Positions 5,126 to 5,736 of a DNA stretch of 5,736 nucleotides are shown here, one piece after another (within the stretch, counting starts at the first letter, position 1; each line of letters starts with the position of its first letter). The notes under the pieces were generated by a model. It had not been told where the DNA came from. It did no database searches and saw only the letters and a program-made list of their open reading frames with translations. The translations under genes were made by a program, and so were the position numbers. Origin of the DNA: an uncultured Chlamydiae bacterium (GTDB taxonomy: Bacteria; Chlamydiota; Chlamydiia; Chlamydiales; SM23-39); NCBI GenBank assembly GCA_903864395.1, contig CAIPFQ010000019.1, forward strand, positions 1 through 5,736, given 5' to 3'.

Positions 5126-5736
5126 CTTATAGAAACAAGCGACGCATTCAAACTCTGCCTGTGTCTTTCGATTTTCTTTTGAGACGTGATGACATTTTGG
5201 ACATGTTTGAGAGCTATATTGTGGAGGAACGAAAACTAATTTCCCTCCGCATCGCTTCATTTTATATTCTAACATCTGACGAAATGCGCCCCATCCCTGA
5301 TCTAAAATAGCTCGATTCAATCCAGATTTTTGTCGAACCATTTTTCCAGGATTTTCTTTAGTCCCCGCTGCTGACTTGGTCATATTTCCTATTCGCAAAT
5401 CTTCAATACATACAATCGCGTGATTTTTGCTGATTTCTGTAGTGACTTTATGCAAAAAGTCGGCACGAGAATTTTTAACTTTTCTATACACGTTTCGAAG
5501 TTTCTTTCTTGCCTTCCGCCAGTTTTGACTCCCTAACTTCTTTTTAGAGAGACTTTTTTGGGCTTTGGCAACTCCTCTTTTTAGTTTTTTAAAAATATTC
5601 AGTGAAGCAATATATGTGCCATCGCTCATGGTAGCAAATCGAGCAACCCCCATATCGATGCCAATGGCACTCGTTGACGAATGTTTAGGCTCTTCAATTT
5701 CTTGCTCCGTGCAAATAGACATGGACCATTTATCCC
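4997..5736 (-). CDS. tnpB: TnpB (IS605 OrfB family RNA-guided nuclease), copy B, 5' end outside window
   Basis: About 245 C-terminal residues are visible. The reading frame is open to the window edge: the codons before the first in-window Met at 5722 read DKWS, and WSMSI matches the family's WYVSF-like strand, so that Met is internal. All three RuvC acidic residues are present: Asp in AIGIDMG (codon 5654-5656), Glu in VCIEDLRIGN, and Asp in NHADVVAA. The zinc finger is CPKC and CVAC. This portion has no frameshift or stop, so the nuclease may be active. The usual Asn residues in the third RuvC motif region (family NADxNAAxNI) are replaced by Val and Ile. TnpB is an omega-RNA-guided DNA endonuclease related to Cas12 ancestors. 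Stop is TAA at 4997-4999; 47 nt of non-coding right end follow before nth. Confidence 0.93.
   Translation of the reverse strand, partial: DKWSMSICTEQEIEEPKHSSTSAIGIDMGVARFATMSDGTYIASLNIFKKLKRGVAKAQKSLSKKKLGSQNWRKARKKLRNVYRKVKNSRADFLHKVTTEISKNHAIVCIEDLRIGNMTKSAAGTKENPGKMVRQKSGLNRAILDQGWGAFRQMLEYKMKRCGGKLVFVPPQYSSQTCPKCHHVSKENRKTQAEFECVACFYKNHADVVAAIIILERGYRLLVCGEMVHIDLSMKQEPTEATSVR

Larger units (their letters stand above)
4947..5736 (-). mobile_element. IS200/IS605-type element, copy B (left part outside window)
   Basis: The element holds most of a tnpB gene and a right end that finishes with GGATGTCAA at 4947, after which identity to copy A stops. The right-end hairpin resembles that of copy A but has a T-T mismatch in the stem and a TAAA loop instead of TTTA. 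It lies in inverted orientation to copy A, so both right ends point inward on the 4767-bp host block 180-4946. No tnpA or left end is in the window. Confidence 0.9.

Noticed and set aside
5720..5722. Met at 5722 as the true start of tnpB copy B
   Set aside because: The frame stays open to the window edge and the preceding codons (DKWS) continue a conserved TnpB strand, so the real start is upstream.
1..5736. TnpA transposase, tRNA genes or a CRISPR array
   Set aside because: No Y1 transposase motif, tRNA cloverleaf or regularly spaced repeat was found on either strand; the only long repeat is the IS right end.

Overview
The window looks like a stretch of a chlamydial chromosome, more like an environmental or amoeba-associated Chlamydiota than a confirmed genus. 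Four things point this way. GlyA is about 490 residues, with the N-terminal extension and internal insert of chlamydial SHMTs and the C-terminal FPLYPE motif. A CT398/CdsZ-like coiled-coil zinc-ribbon protein follows. An RNase P RNA gene with the unusual features reported for chlamydiae lies directly downstream. A compact chlamydial-type endonuclease III is also present. The taxonomic call is inference from remembered family features; no search was run.

Layout: (1) bases 1-179 are the 3' end of a tnpB gene (+ strand) and the right end of an IS200/IS605-type element, copy A. (2) glyA occupies 176-1657 on the minus strand, and its stop codon lies inside the IS end. (3) The divergent intergenic region 1658-1833 holds a nested palindromic array and a candidate promoter. 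(4) A CT398-like gene runs 1834-2601 (+), followed at once by rnpB, about 2614-2962 (+). (5) A minus-strand pair, nth (4332-4946) and a GadC-like amino-acid antiporter (2943-4328), is spaced by 3 nt and converges on rnpB; the antiporter's last codons are antisense to the end of rnpB. (6) A second tnpB copy (copy B, minus strand, running off the window end) has its right end at 4947, directly against the nth ATG.

The host genes are housekeeping: one-carbon metabolism, tRNA 5' processing, base excision repair and amino-acid exchange. The CT398-like protein may link to RpoN and type III secretion. The unusual part is the frame. Two convergent, about 95% identical IS right ends bracket the 4.77-kb block and have been built into host gene boundaries. 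Copy A supplies the GlyA stop codon. Copy B supplies what looks like the ribosome-binding site of nth. Each right end also places a host sequence where a TnpB omega-RNA guide would be. Other points of interest are the nested palindromes between glyA and the CT398-like gene, an Nth that stops where its fourth iron-sulfur cysteine is expected, and a GadC-like transporter without the C-terminal plug.
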